Positions 23,522 through 31,895 are shown, counted from the first letter of the stretch. The stretch is DNA of 31,895 nucleotides from an uncultured Bacilli bacterium (GCA_947623975.1 CANQHY010000002.1:1-31895), one strand, 5' to 3'. Notes: generated from the sequence alone by a model not told the origin. A program made the numbers and translations.

Positions 23522-23638
23522 TTGTACTCACCTATAAAATAGTATGTATTTTAAAGATGTTTTATTTATAAAAACAAATAATTTTTTATAAATAATAAGT
23601 GTCTAAAAATTATCATTGCAACGTTGTTTTTTCTAATC

Positions 23639-23864
23639 TTAATTATGAATAAGTTCTAATATATCTTTCTTTAAGTATTTATTAAGTGGCGTCTTTACTA
23701 AATAATAGAAATATACTGATATTGCTAATATAGTAATAATCCAAAGAAGACATAATATTGTGAATAAATACTCGCCATGGTAAGGTGTAATCAAATTCAC
23801 TAAAACCTCTAACCCATCCATTTACATAAAGAGAAATTGCTGTATCTAAATAAATTACACACAA
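23639..23864 (-). pseudogene. Probable remnant of a membrane acyltransferase gene (C-terminal end)
   Basis: Two overlapping 60-codon frames on the minus strand look like one broken gene. The downstream frame ends with two hydrophobic runs, a Tyr-rich span (ISVYFYYLVKTPLNKYLKK) typical of the last helix and tail of acyltransferase-3/OafA proteins (Y-x-L-V/I-E-K-P pattern). The upstream frame supplies a short preceding piece. No catalytic region is present. I see no ribosome site. The remaining bases between dacF and 24034 hold no gene, only the signals listed next. Confidence 0.35.
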
Positions 23865-23923
23865 TTTAGTTTTTTAGTTCCAGTGAAAAATATTAACAAA
23901 TTCTTACTTTGTCAACAGTCTAT

Positions 23924-23950
23924 TCACACTCTCGTGTGAGTTTTCTTTTA
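23924..23950 (+). terminator. Orphan terminator-like hairpin
   Basis: TCACAC/GTGTGA with a TCTC loop is followed by GTTTTCTTTT on the plus strand. No plus-strand gene lies upstream, so it is a relic or belongs to an unannotated transcript. Confidence 0.5.
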
Positions 23951-23989
23951 TTTAAAATTTATTTGACAAAATAAAAACGCACTTGTAAA

Positions 23990-24018
23990 TTGACAAAATC
24001 AATTAAAGTGGTTATATT
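23990..24018 (+). promoter_or_regulatory. Consensus-like promoter facing the DUF1016 gene end
   Basis: TTGACA and TATATT are separated by 17 bases on the plus strand. A second TTGACAAAAT copy lies 27 bases upstream (23963). No plus-strand gene follows; a transcript would run antisense to the small ORF and the DUF1016 gene. Confidence 0.5.
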
Positions 24019-24034
24019 TTAGTAATTTTTACGA

Positions 24035-24172
24035 TTATCTAAACACAATATCTATTGCTAGTTCTTCATATGGATGCGTTTCTTTTAATTTAGATATTAC
24101 TTTTCTAACTTCTCCTACATTTTCTGGTTGGATAGTTACAAAAATTTTTACCTTATTAATATTTAGATTCAT
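24035..24172 (-). CDS. 45-residue peptide similar to the C-terminal tail of NIF3/YqfO-type proteins
   Basis: This ORF begins MNLNINKVKIFVTIQPENV and ends KETHPYEELAIDIVFR. The pattern of a strand V-K-I-x-V, a helix, then HPYEE-x-A-x-DI is that of the last ~40 residues of NIF3/YqfO (DUF34) proteins and of their short CutA/PII-like relatives. It is much shorter than any full family member. Its ATG overlaps the TGA of the DUF1016 gene by four bases, which argues for translation by coupling. It may be a genuine small partner or the end of a decayed gene. Confidence 0.55.
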   Translation of the reverse strand: MNLNINKVKIFVTIQPENVGEVRKVISKLKETHPYEELAIDIVFR

Positions 24173-25188
24173 TTTGAATTTTCCACTAATCTTTTCTCTA
24201 TATCCTCAATGCTTGGCAATGTGTTTTCTAAAAACTCAGGTATTTCAGATAATATTTTATATTCACTTACACCAATAGGTTTATTTATATCTTTCAAAGC
24301 GAGTTCTGCAGTTATTTTCTTTTTATCTTTGCAAAGTAATATACCAAAGGTTGGATTATCATTTTCATCTTTAACATATTTATCTACAGCGCTTAAATAA
24401 AAATTCAATTTACCAGCATATTCTGGTCTAAACTCAGTTGTCTTTAATTCTATAACCACATAACTTCTAACTTTCAAATTATAAAACAATAAATCAATAT
24501 AATAATCTTCATTTTCTATTTCTAAATGATATTGTCTTCCCACAAAGGCAAATCCATTACCTAGTTCTAATAATAACTTAGTAATATTAGTAGTTAATTC
24601 TCTTTCAATATCCAGTTCTTTCACATCTTTATCAGCAGTTATAAAATCGAAAATATAAGGGTCTTTTAATAATTCTTTTGCTTGTTCATTATTAGGTGTT
24701 GGTAAAGTTTCATCAAAATTAGTGATTTTATTTTCTAAAAGAACTTGTCTTTCATATAACTTACTTGCTATTTGATGAATTATAACAGGTCTTGCCCAAC
24801 CATTATTTATTGATTCTTTAACATACCAATTTATTTGTTCTTTGTCTTTTACTTGATCCATAATAGTTGTAATTGAAGACCAAGGCAATTTTGCAACATC
24901 ATGTTGCAAAAATTCATCATTATCAAATTCACTAGCAAATTTTTGCATATATCTTAAATTTCTCGCTGACATACCTTTAATTGTAGGAAACTCTATTTTT
25001 AAATCTTTTGCTAAAGTATCAATAAAAGATGTTCCCCATTTATTATTTTCAATTAATTTTAAACCGATATTATAATACGTTAAAATTAGGTCTTTATTAG
25101 CACTTTCAGCTATTTTATTCCTAGTTGTTATTAAAGTCCTTTTAATATCATTTAGTACTTCAAAATATTTATCACTATTTTCTAACAT
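24169..25188 (-). CDS. DUF1016 / YhcG-type PDDEXK nuclease family protein
   Basis: The ~339-residue protein has the two-part DUF1016 layout. The N-terminal domain (~1-150) includes ANKDLILTYYNIGLKLIENN, FPTIKGMSARNLRYMQKFA and LPWSSITTIMDQV. The C-terminal PDDEXK nuclease (~170-330) shows FVGRQYHLEIENEDYYIDLL with the catalytic Asp and YVVIELKTTEF with the E-x-K pair. Members occur in phage-defence and restriction islands and spread horizontally; the cellular role is not established. An ATG at 25209 is in frame, but AAAGGAGGTCATT just before the ATG at 25188 fixes the start. It seems intact. Confidence 0.9.
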   Translation of the reverse strand: MLENSDKYFEVLNDIKRTLITTRNKIAESANKDLILTYYNIGLKLIENNKWGTSFIDTLAKDLKIEFPTIKGMSARNLRYMQKFASEFDNDEFLQHDVAKLPWSSITTIMDQVKDKEQINWYVKESINNGWARPVIIHQIASKLYERQVLLENKITNFDETLPTPNNEQAKELLKDPYIFDFITADKDVKELDIERELTTNITKLLLELGNGFAFVGRQYHLEIENEDYYIDLLFYNLKVRSYVVIELKTTEFRPEYAGKLNFYLSAVDKYVKDENDNPTFGILLCKDKKKITAELALKDINKPIGVSEYKILSEIPEFLENTLPSIEDIEKRLVENSK

Positions 25189-25298
25189 AATGACCTCCTT
25201 TGCTAGCATCAGTTGACATAATTATATTATAAATACCAATAAATTACTATATTGTCATAGAATTTTTATTAGATATTTATTTAATTTGGATAAAAGGT

Positions 25299-25417
25299 TT
25301 AACCCCCTCTTATCATTCGCTCCATTGACGTTTCTATTCGAACTTTTTTGAATATTGATATAAAACGATACCCCCTTAGGCAATTTTGATATACTTGTCA
25401 AAATACCTTGGGGTTAA
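25299..25417. repeat. Palindromic element bounded by TTAACCCC/GGGGTTAA
   Basis: The 119-bp stretch has 8-bp perfect inverted ends and a second imperfect palindrome inside (25371-25413) with ATTTTGA/TCAAAAT arms and G/C-rich outer arms. No frame of note crosses it. It occupies much of the ~315-bp gene-free gap between the DUF1016 start and the insertion sequence; the rest is plain AT-rich DNA with no promoter I can fix. Confidence 0.45.
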
Positions 25418-25503
25418 TTATTTTGTCAATACAAAATATATTTTGAGTAAATAAAAATCATTAGAATTTGATAATAATAATAAACAAAAAGATGATTTTA
25501 AAA

Positions 25504-25527
25504 GATTCTGTAATAAATAGTGTTGGT
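25504..25527 (+). repeat. Left inverted repeat of the ISL3 element
   Basis: These 24 bases pair with 26911-26934; the inner 13 differ at one base. Confidence 0.8.
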
Positions 25528-25551
25528 GAAAATTTCACAACACTGTTTTTT
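25519..25551 (+). terminator. Terminator-like hairpin just inside the left IS end
   Basis: AGTGTTG/CAACACT encloses TGAAA/TTTCA and is followed by six T. Such structures can shield the transposase gene from outside transcription. Confidence 0.65.
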
Positions 25552-25620
25552 AATATATAAAAAAGACATAAATTTGATACAATGTAATTAACCAAAAAAA
25601 CATTGAAAGGAACCAAACTT

Positions 25621-26863
25621 ATGTCTACAAATAATTATATATTAAATTTATTAACACAAATAATATACAAAATAAGGTAATTAATGATAAAAATTATAAG
25701 ATCATCGAAGCTTTTCTTTCCTATAATCCAAATTCTTGCCCTCATTGTGGAATTGTTAATGAATCTCATAACGATATTATTAAATGGGGATTTAGAAAAA
25801 ATTGTATTGTTAAAATCCCTAAACAAGGTAATTGCTTAACAAGATTAATTTTACATAGGCAAAGATTCTTTTGTAAAAACTGTCACAATACCTTTGTCAC
25901 TGAAACCTCTTTAGTTGATAGAAATAAAAATATTTCTAAAAATACAGAATTGCAAATTAATTTAGAACTTATGGAAAAACAAAGCGAAAAAGATATAGCT
26001 AAAAGATTAGATGTTTCTGTTTCTAAAATTGATAGAAAATTAAATGAAATATCTTCTCATAATGTATTAAGGCATTCGTCTTTACCTAAATATATGAATT
26101 GGGATGAATTTAAAGCTACAAAAGATACTAAAGGTAAAATGGCTTTTATTATTGTCGATAATCAGTCTGGTAATATATTTGATATCCAAGATTCTAGAAA
26201 ATCTAGAGACTTAGAAAAATATTTTAGAAGGTATTCCAAAACTCAAAGAGATTCTGTAAAATTTATTTCTACAGATTTCTATACTGGTTATATCTTTTTA
26301 GCAAAGAAACTATTTAAAAATGCAAACATCGTTATTGATAGATTTCATATTATTACTCAAGCTTATGTCGCCTTAAATTCAGCAAGGGTTTTCTTATGTA
26401 AAAAAAATAATAAACACTATAATAAAATGAAAGACTTGTGGAAACTTATTCTTAAAAATGAAAATGAACTATCGGATATCAAATATTATAATAAACATTT
26501 CAACAAAAATATATCACAAAAGGAAATGTTGCTTTTATGATAAATACTAATAAAGAACTTAAAGCTACCTATGAATGTTATCAAGGAATTATAAATTCGA
26601 TTCATAATAGAGACTTTAATGAATTTAAATCAATCATAAACCATCCAAATAATAATCTTTCTAATAAAATGAAACAATCTTTAAAACTATATAGAAAAAA
26701 TATAAAATATATAGAAAACTCATTTAAATATGATATAAACAACGGCATTATAGAGGGTACAAATAACTTAATTAAAACTCTTAAAAGAATTGCTTTCGGT
26801 TATAAAAAATTTGATCATTTTATATCTAGAATATTCTTAATTAAAGGCATTATTAAAGGATGA
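25621..26863 (+). pseudogene. ISL3-family transposase, two frameshifts
   Basis: The intact protein would be about 410 residues. The first frame starts at ATG 25621 after GAAAGGAA and hits a stop after 19 codons; the correct frame resumes near 25660. It carries the zinc finger CPHC...CKNC, a helix-turn-helix (SEKDIAKRLDVSVSKIDRKL) and the DDE domain with Asp in IIVDNQSG and Asp in STDFYTGY. A second shift near 26535 separates the last ~108 residues, which hold NNGIIEGTNNLIKTLKR with the catalytic Glu. Inactive as written, unless frameshifting restores it. Confidence 0.9.
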
Positions 26864-26910
26864 CTTTCATCATCCTTCACAATTTAATTCATTTATTAAT
26901 TTTATTGTCT

Positions 26911-26934
26911 ACCGACACTATTTGACAAAGAACC
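26911..26934 (-). repeat. Right inverted repeat of the ISL3 element
   Basis: This is the complement of 25504-25527 with about 18 of 24 matches and marks the right end. Confidence 0.8.
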
Positions 26935-26986
26935 TACAAAAGGAAACAACTCTTCAGTTACTTCTTTTTTGCATAATTATTTTTAT

Positions 26987-27781
26987 TCACTTACCTTTTT
27001 TCTTTATCAAAAAGATAATACATAGAAACAAGGTAACAAGAACTAAAGGAATCCCAATACAAAGATATATATTATTAGACTCTTTAGAATTCTCTTTGTC
27101 TTTTTTAGAGTCAACTTTATACTCTTTTTGGTAAATGGTATTTCCTTCTTTATCGACCGCTTCGATTATAGCATCCCCATCGCCTTTAAAGGTTACGTTG
27201 CCATTTTCATCGACGGTTGCAACATCTTCGTTAGAACTTTGCCAAGTTACATTGCCATCATTATTTTCGGGAATTTTTTCTGATAAATCTTCTTTTTCAC
27301 CAATAACACCATGTTTTAAAACTTTAACGTTGCCATTATTGCTTTTAATTTCGATATCTTCATCTTCACCTTTACCAAAATTATCAATGGTAATTTCTAT
27401 AGGAATATTTTCTAGATTATCTGCTATTACTTTAAACTCTATTTCACCAATAACGCCATTATCGTCAATAGTTAACTCATTTGTTGCAGTCAAAGCATAA
27501 AGCGTTATAGTTTTATAATTATTAATTTCGAGCCCCTTCATATAAGCTTTATCAAATCCCTTAAGAGTACTACTAACATATTCTAATTTAGTAGAATCGT
27601 ATCTAATTTTAGCTCCTAAATAATTAAAGCCACTATTATTTTCAATTGTAATAGGAATGATTACTTTTTCCCCAATATAACTAGAGGAACTACCTACAGT
27701 AATAGTAGGTAGTTCAAAAGCATTTACATTTAGTATAGAAAGGAAAAAAGAAATTAAGACAAAAATCAAGTATTTCTTCAT
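26987..27781 (-). CDS. Secreted cohesin-like/Ig-like membrane-anchored protein
   Basis: The 264-residue protein has a signal peptide (~1-21), a cohesin-like module (~25-155: ITVGSSSSYIGEKVIIPITI, YLGAKIRYDSTKLEYVSSTL, GVIGEIEFKV), a partial Big_2 Ig-like domain (~165-225: VTWQSSNEDVATVDENGNV) and a C-terminal span with basic tail (NIYLCIGIPLVLVTLFLCII, then KKKGK). No LPXTG or NPQTN motif is seen before the span. It starts nine bases after the large Ig-like gene and probably shares its transcript and sortase. Confidence 0.85.
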   Translation of the reverse strand: MKKYLIFVLISFFLSILNVNAFELPTITVGSSSSYIGEKVIIPITIENNSGFNYLGAKIRYDSTKLEYVSSTLKGFDKAYMKGLEINNYKTITLYALTATNELTIDDNGVIGEIEFKVIADNLENIPIEITIDNFGKGEDEDIEIKSNNGNVKVLKHGVIGEKEDLSEKIPENNDGNVTWQSSNEDVATVDENGNVTFKGDGDAIIEAVDKEGNTIYQKEYKVDSKKDKENSKESNNIYLCIGIPLVLVTLFLCIIFLIKKKGK

Positions 27782-27790
27782 AATTCTTTA

Positions 27791-30700
27791 CTATTTTTCT
27801 ATTCTCCACTTTTTATAAGCAAATACGGCAATACCAACTAAAGAGATAAATGATATAACCACATAAGGTATTGGAGAATTAACTTTCGTATCAGGACTTA
27901 CAACAGGTTTATTTTCAACAACTTTAATTTCTGTTGTCGTAGTAAGACCATTATCAGCTTTTATAGTAACTGTAACATTACCAGCACTAACACCGGTTAT
28001 AACACCATTCTCATCGATTGTTGCAATATTTTCATCACTTACCTCAAAAGTATAAGTTAACTGATCGGTACAGTCTTTAGGATTAGCATATGGTGTTATA
28101 ACAATACTTTCTCCCACTTTTAAGCTATTTTCTTCAACATAAACCGATAAACTTTCAGCGTGAATTTCTTTAATTGTAATTTCTATTTCCTTAGTAATTT
28201 CACCTACACGCACTGTTAGTGTAGCTTTTCCTTCTTTAAGAGCTGTAATAATGCCATCTTGGTCTACAGTAAAGATACTAGTATCATCACTTTCGTATTC
28301 AATATTTTCAAATTCTGTTGAATCAATAGGATCTGGTGTAACTTTAACTACTGTAGTTCTTCCTTTTAGAATCTCTTCTAATACTTCAATATTTATATCA
28401 TTAAGTGGAATACCTTTGACAGTTACTAAGATTTCAACTTTCATACCATTACCTAAAGTACCGGTAATATTAGCTGTTCCCTCTTTGTGTCCTGTTACAA
28501 AACCGGCATCATCTACTGTTGCAATTTCTTCATTATCACTTTCCCAAGTAATCGTAGTAAAATCAGCATCAGCTGGTTTAATCATCGTAGAAATTAAAGT
28601 TTTATTATTTTCACCTTTATAAATTTCCATATTTTCTACAGCAGTAAAACTTTCGACAGGAACATTTACCTCTATTTCAATAACTTTTGTAATTTCACCT
28701 ACTTTTACAAAAACTTTAGTCTTACCTTTTTGTAGAGCATTTATTGCACCAGTAGTTGCATTAATAGAAATAACATCATCTCTTTGTCCTTCTACAATTC
28801 CAAATGATACATCTTCAAAATAGGCATCACTAGGACTGACATCAACAGTCAATACAGTCGATGAATTTCTCGGAATAATTAGGCTAGTTATTTCTTCATC
28901 GGCATTTTTAACTACAAAATCTTCGACAGGAACATCAATAATAATATTCAATGCTGCCGTATAGCTACCAAGTTTTGCAATTAATGTAACTGTACCCTTC
29001 TTAAGTGCTGTAATTATTCCATTGTCAAGATTTATAAACTCATCATCAAAAGTATACACTATATCGTCCATAGCTACTGTTGCATCACTTGGTTCAATTA
29101 CAAGATCTGGTAATTTTGCGGTATTATTTCGATGAATTGTTAAACTTTCTTTTTCAAAATGAATATTTTCTAAGGCAACTGTAACATGTACATTTTTTTC
29201 TAAAACTATTGTGTCGCCAGTAATTGTCGTATAAGTAGCAGTTACAGTAGTATCACCTGCTTTTAGTGCTCTTACTAAACCAGATGGACTAACACTAACA
29301 ACATCATTACTGCTTCCTTCTTTAATTCCCCAGGTGACAGTAGGCTTTTCATCGGCTGTATCAGGGAAGAAAACTACAGATAATTGCTTTTCACAAATCC
29401 CCTTACTACTACTGCAATCAGTAATTAAGTTGACATCTTCTGCTGGTAATAAATTTCCTCCTTCAATTGGTGTTTTAACTTTTACATCAACTGTTGCTTC
29501 CAAGCCACCATAACTTACAGTAACTGTATCAGTAGTGTCTTTATTTACCCCCGTTACAACGCCATTAGAAACAGTAACATTTCCAAATTTAGATGTCCAT
29601 ACTGGATTATCTGTTGGTAAATCGGCATCAAGTGGATAAACAGAGACAGTTAGGTTAACTTTCTCATTTGGGTATAATTCAATCTCAGTAACATCCTTGC
29701 CATCCTTTTGAATCTTAATAGACTCAAGTTGAACCTTAACATTTATATTAACAACAAACTCACAATTAACATCATCATCACAATTTGTTAATTTTGCCTT
29801 TAATTTAGTATTTCCTTTGGTTAGAGCTTTGATTTTTGCAGTAAACTTTCCAGCTTCCTTTTTTTCTTCTTCAATAATTGCTATACCATTATCTTCAAAA
29901 GTCCAAGTAACATCAGTTTCTACTACATTTGGCTCATAAGTGATAATAATATCATCTGTTCCATCTTTTACAAGATTTAAATTCTCCTTGTTAATAGAAG
30001 CATTAGTTACTGGTATTATTACATGAACCGTAATTTCCGTCGAAATACTTGGATTTGCTAAAGATTTTACACGAACAACAGCATCGCCTGCTTTCTTAAC
30101 AGTAATATTTCCTAACTGATCAACATCTAAAACATCAGTATTTAAGCTTTCCCATTCTAAGCTCTTATCGTCAGGATTTAAAGGTTCCATATTAACTGTT
30201 AATTTTTCATTTTTAGATAAGCCTTTAATCGTTATATTATCAGAATCGAAATATAATCTTTTAAGTGGATTAGTAACATTAACGCTAATAGTCTTACTAC
30301 TACCATAGGCATATACAGTCAAAATTGCATTTCCTGTCTTTTTGGCTACTATTTTTCCGTCAATAAAATCAACAAAATCTTTCTGATTGCTAACAACACT
30401 TAAATTTTCTAAAACTGTAGTATCAGGATTATCAGGTGTAACCTTAAGTTCTAATTCATCATCTACGATCATCTCTAAGTGATTATCAACTGACATACTG
30501 AATGAATTTGTTGGCACTTCGACAAAAGCACTTATTGTTTCAGTTTCAATATTTAAATTTTGATATACAGCTTTACTATATTCACCATCAGGAGATATGC
30601 TACTTGCTTGAACTAACCTTTTTATATTAGTATCTAAAGCTCCATTTGTACTACCAGTTCTAAATTCAAACTGATAATCTTTCCTAGCAGTATTTTTTAC

Positions 30701-31174
30701 TCTAAATATTATCGTGGCAATTTTTCCACTATAACTGTAATTATTTTCATATTTTGGTGATACAGCAACACTAAAAGAGACTAGTCCTAAATTAGGATTT
30801 GTTTGATCGGTAAGATTAGCACTAGCTGTGGTTACTTTTTCTTCTCCACTACTAGATGTATCACTAAAGACCTCTTTTCCAATGTATTCAAATGCTGTAT
30901 TATCATAAACAATTGTATAACTCATTGATTGAAAATTAATAGCATCGCTAAGCATTACATTGAGTTTAAATTCGTCGCCACGGTTTAAGTGATTTAAATC
31001 CACTGTTGTCTCATTTGCATCATTTGAGATGGCCTCGAAATAAAACTTAGGAGTAGCATCAGCAAAAGCAGACATGATTGGTATAACTAGCATTGCCACT
31101 AAAACGAAAAGTGCTACAAAACCAAATGACTTAACTTTTTTATTGATTTTGAGTTTTTTTAAGTTATTTTTCAT
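27791..31174 (-). CDS. Large surface protein: cohesin-like module plus about ten Big_2 Ig-like domains
   Basis: The 1127-residue protein has a signal peptide (~1-38, ending near SAFADA), a cohesin-like module (~40-215, LNRGDEFKLNVMLSD, SMSYTIVYDNTAFEY, GKIATIIFRV), then about ten Big_2 (bacterial Ig-like) domains marked by the repeated pattern W/F-x-S-x(3)-(I/V)-x-x-(V/I)-D-x-x-G-x-I/V-T-A-L-K-x-G-x-A-x-(L/V)-x-V. A short linker leads to a span and the basic tail KKWRIEK. No canonical sortase motif is visible: the stretch before the span reads VNSPIPY. A rigid stalk that displays an N-terminal binding module is the likely layout. AGGAAAGGA precedes the ATG, ~60 bases after the sortase gene. 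Confidence 0.9.
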   Translation of the reverse strand: MKNNLKKLKINKKVKSFGFVALFVLVAMLVIPIMSAFADATPKFYFEAISNDANETTVDLNHLNRGDEFKLNVMLSDAINFQSMSYTIVYDNTAFEYIGKEVFSDTSSSGEEKVTTASANLTDQTNPNLGLVSFSVAVSPKYENNYSYSGKIATIIFRVKNTARKDYQFEFRTGSTNGALDTNIKRLVQASSISPDGEYSKAVYQNLNIETETISAFVEVPTNSFSMSVDNHLEMIVDDELELKVTPDNPDTTVLENLSVVSNQKDFVDFIDGKIVAKKTGNAILTVYAYGSSKTISVNVTNPLKRLYFDSDNITIKGLSKNEKLTVNMEPLNPDDKSLEWESLNTDVLDVDQLGNITVKKAGDAVVRVKSLANPSISTEITVHVIIPVTNASINKENLNLVKDGTDDIIITYEPNVVETDVTWTFEDNGIAIIEEEKKEAGKFTAKIKALTKGNTKLKAKLTNCDDDVNCEFVVNINVKVQLESIKIQKDGKDVTEIELYPNEKVNLTVSVYPLDADLPTDNPVWTSKFGNVTVSNGVVTGVNKDTTDTVTVSYGGLEATVDVKVKTPIEGGNLLPAEDVNLITDCSSSKGICEKQLSVVFFPDTADEKPTVTWGIKEGSSNDVVSVSPSGLVRALKAGDTTVTATYTTITGDTIVLEKNVHVTVALENIHFEKESLTIHRNNTAKLPDLVIEPSDATVAMDDIVYTFDDEFINLDNGIITALKKGTVTLIAKLGSYTAALNIIIDVPVEDFVVKNADEEITSLIIPRNSSTVLTVDVSPSDAYFEDVSFGIVEGQRDDVISINATTGAINALQKGKTKVFVKVGEITKVIEIEVNVPVESFTAVENMEIYKGENNKTLISTMIKPADADFTTITWESDNEEIATVDDAGFVTGHKEGTANITGTLGNGMKVEILVTVKGIPLNDINIEVLEEILKGRTTVVKVTPDPIDSTEFENIEYESDDTSIFTVDQDGIITALKEGKATLTVRVGEITKEIEITIKEIHAESLSVYVEENSLKVGESIVITPYANPKDCTDQLTYTFEVSDENIATIDENGVITGVSAGNVTVTIKADNGLTTTTEIKVVENKPVVSPDTKVNSPIPYVVISFISLVGIAVFAYKKWRIEK

Positions 31175-31234
31175 TTCTAATCATTCCTTTCCTCATCTAA
31201 TATTTTATTTGTTCTAGAGTTTTATTTATCATTA

Positions 31235-31895
31235 TCATATATTTCTATATGCATGTAAAATTATTCTTTTAGAATCATCAGTATAACAAGTTGATAGCGT
31301 AAGTGTTTTTATGTTATCTTGACTTATGTTCTCTTCGTTAAAAGCATTCTTTTGAAAAAATGAGTTGTCTATATTGAGCGGTTCTTCATCAGTTTCAGAA
31401 GTAACATACATGGAATATAATGTATAAGTTAATTTAGCTTGTTCAGTATAGATATTAATAGAAATATCTCTTATATCTTCGTCATATATTTTTTTCAAAT
31501 CGCCAAACATTTCTGTAGAATAAGTATAATGCCCAAAAATTATAGTATTTAAATCAGTAAAATCGGAATTGTTTTTAGAATTAAGATAAATAGATCCATA
31601 AATATTATAATTATTATAAATATCATGATCTAAGTAATAATTATTATTAGTTGCCTGTAGTATTGGATAATCGATATGAGTACCAGGTATTTCAATCCAG
31701 CCGACAACATTACTATTAATCGATTTTAATTTTTTGAAATCGATATTCTTAATATTTTTTTCCTCGTTATCATTATCGTTATCTTTATCTAGATTTTCAT
31801 TTTCACTATCGTCTTTTATTACTACTTCATCAATAATTTCTTTTTGAATGTTTTTAGACTCCCTACTGTAATGTAATATCATTATTCCTTTATAC
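31235..31895 (-). CDS. srtB: Class B sortase, probably truncated at its 5' end by the window
   Basis: This transpeptidase anchors proteins to peptidoglycan. The visible 215+ residues hold VVGWIEIPGTHIDYPILQ, typical of class B, FGHYT with the catalytic His, TLSTC with the catalytic Cys and SKRIILHA with the Arg. The frame has an ATG at 31882 with AAAGG nearby, but it stays open to the window edge, and class B sortases usually start with a membrane span that is missing here. I therefore treat the gene as partial. An acidic Asp/Asn/Glu-rich segment (~24-45) precedes the catalytic domain. It heads the operon with the two cohesin/Ig-like proteins, its probable substrates. Confidence 0.93.
   Translation of the reverse strand, partial: YKGIMILHYSRESKNIQKEIIDEVVIKDDSENENLDKDNDNDNEEKNIKNIDFKKLKSINSNVVGWIEIPGTHIDYPILQATNNNYYLDHDIYNNYNIYGSIYLNSKNNSDFTDLNTIIFGHYTYSTEMFGDLKKIYDEDIRDISINIYTEQAKLTYTLYSMYVTSETDEEPLNIDNSFFQKNAFNEENISQDNIKTLTLSTCYTDDSKRIILHAYRNI

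Larger units (their letters stand above)
25504..26934 (+). mobile_element. Decayed ISL3-family insertion sequence
   Basis: The 1431-bp element is bounded by 24-bp imperfect inverted repeats with about 18 matches, including AAATAGTGTtGGT on the left and its complement on the right. It contains one transposase gene of the ISL3 type broken by two frameshifts. I see no 8-bp target duplication (TTTTAAAA left, TACAAAAG right), which fits an old or rearranged insertion. Confidence 0.85.

Noticed and set aside
24035..25188. Toxin-antitoxin reading of the DUF1016 gene and the small ORF
   Set aside because: The small product has a NIF3-like tail, not an antitoxin fold, and follows the larger gene. Nothing in the sequence shows toxicity.
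25496..26942. Target-site duplication of the insertion sequence
   Set aside because: The eight bases on either side (TTTTAAAA and TACAAAAG) do not match.
28251..28622. Plus-strand frame within the large Ig-like gene
   Set aside because: It is an antisense shadow of the large gene, Ser/Val/Thr-rich, with no start signals.
26987..31174. Cellulosome interpretation of the cohesin-like modules
   Set aside because: No dockerin, CBM or glycoside hydrolase is in the window, and single cohesin-like modules occur in many adhesins.

Overview
The window is a strongly AT-rich bacterial chromosome segment that uses the standard code: TGA acts as a stop, for example in rlmN, spmA/dacF overlaps and the first gene at the left edge. 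Gene content points to a low-GC Bacillota (Firmicutes) of Bacilli type with an endospore programme. It carries gerE, a GerM-domain protein, spoIIIAH, yunB, yutD, a YutH/CotS-like coat protein, a YlmC/YmxH protein, and dacF-spmA-spmB-rluB in the Bacillus subtilis order. An uncultured gut-type lineage fits the composition and the sortase/Ig/cohesin surface locus, but that is inference.

Layout. 0-2 kb: start of ruvX, ireB (UPF0297), a rhomboid protease and a divergent TspO-like membrane protein. 2-9.2 kb, minus strand: ylmC-lspA-rluD, and the conserved rlmN-prpC-prkC-(small unknown gene)-rsgA-rpe cluster. The unknown gene and rsgA share an almost identical leader. 9.3-10.2 kb: a small YjcZ-like peptide, pncC/cinA and tRNA-Arg(TCT). 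10.2-12 kb: GerMN protein, gerE and spoIIIAH. 12-15 kb: ArsP_2-type permease, VanZ, a RluA-type pseudouridine synthase, a GSP13-type S1 protein and a NifU-like scaffold. 15-20 kb: YutH-like protein, a 680-residue repeat protein of unknown function, DUF1292 (YrzB-like), YutD, YunB and a tail-anchored acidic protein. 20.3-23.5 kb: ferredoxin and rluB-spmB-spmA-dacF. 23.6-26.9 kb: an accessory island with acyltransferase debris, a tiny NIF3/YqfO-tail-like ORF coupled to a DUF1016 (YhcG-type) nuclease, a palindromic element and a decayed ISL3-family insertion sequence. 27-31.9 kb: a surface operon reading class B sortase, a 1127-residue cohesin/Ig-like protein, then a small cohesin/Ig-like protein.

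How the genes fit together. PrkC (PASTA kinase), PrpC (its phosphatase) and IreB (a known substrate of the enterococcal homologue) form a cell-wall-responsive phosphorylation circuit. RlmN, RsgA, tRNA-Arg, three pseudouridine synthases and the S1 protein serve translation. The sporulation genes are spread over several small units. The most unusual items are the repeat protein at 15.9-17.9 kb, the duplicated leader in front of rsgA and its unknown neighbour, the sortase B locus whose neighbours lack a recognisable sorting motif, and the DUF1016 nuclease with its overlapping 45-codon partner.
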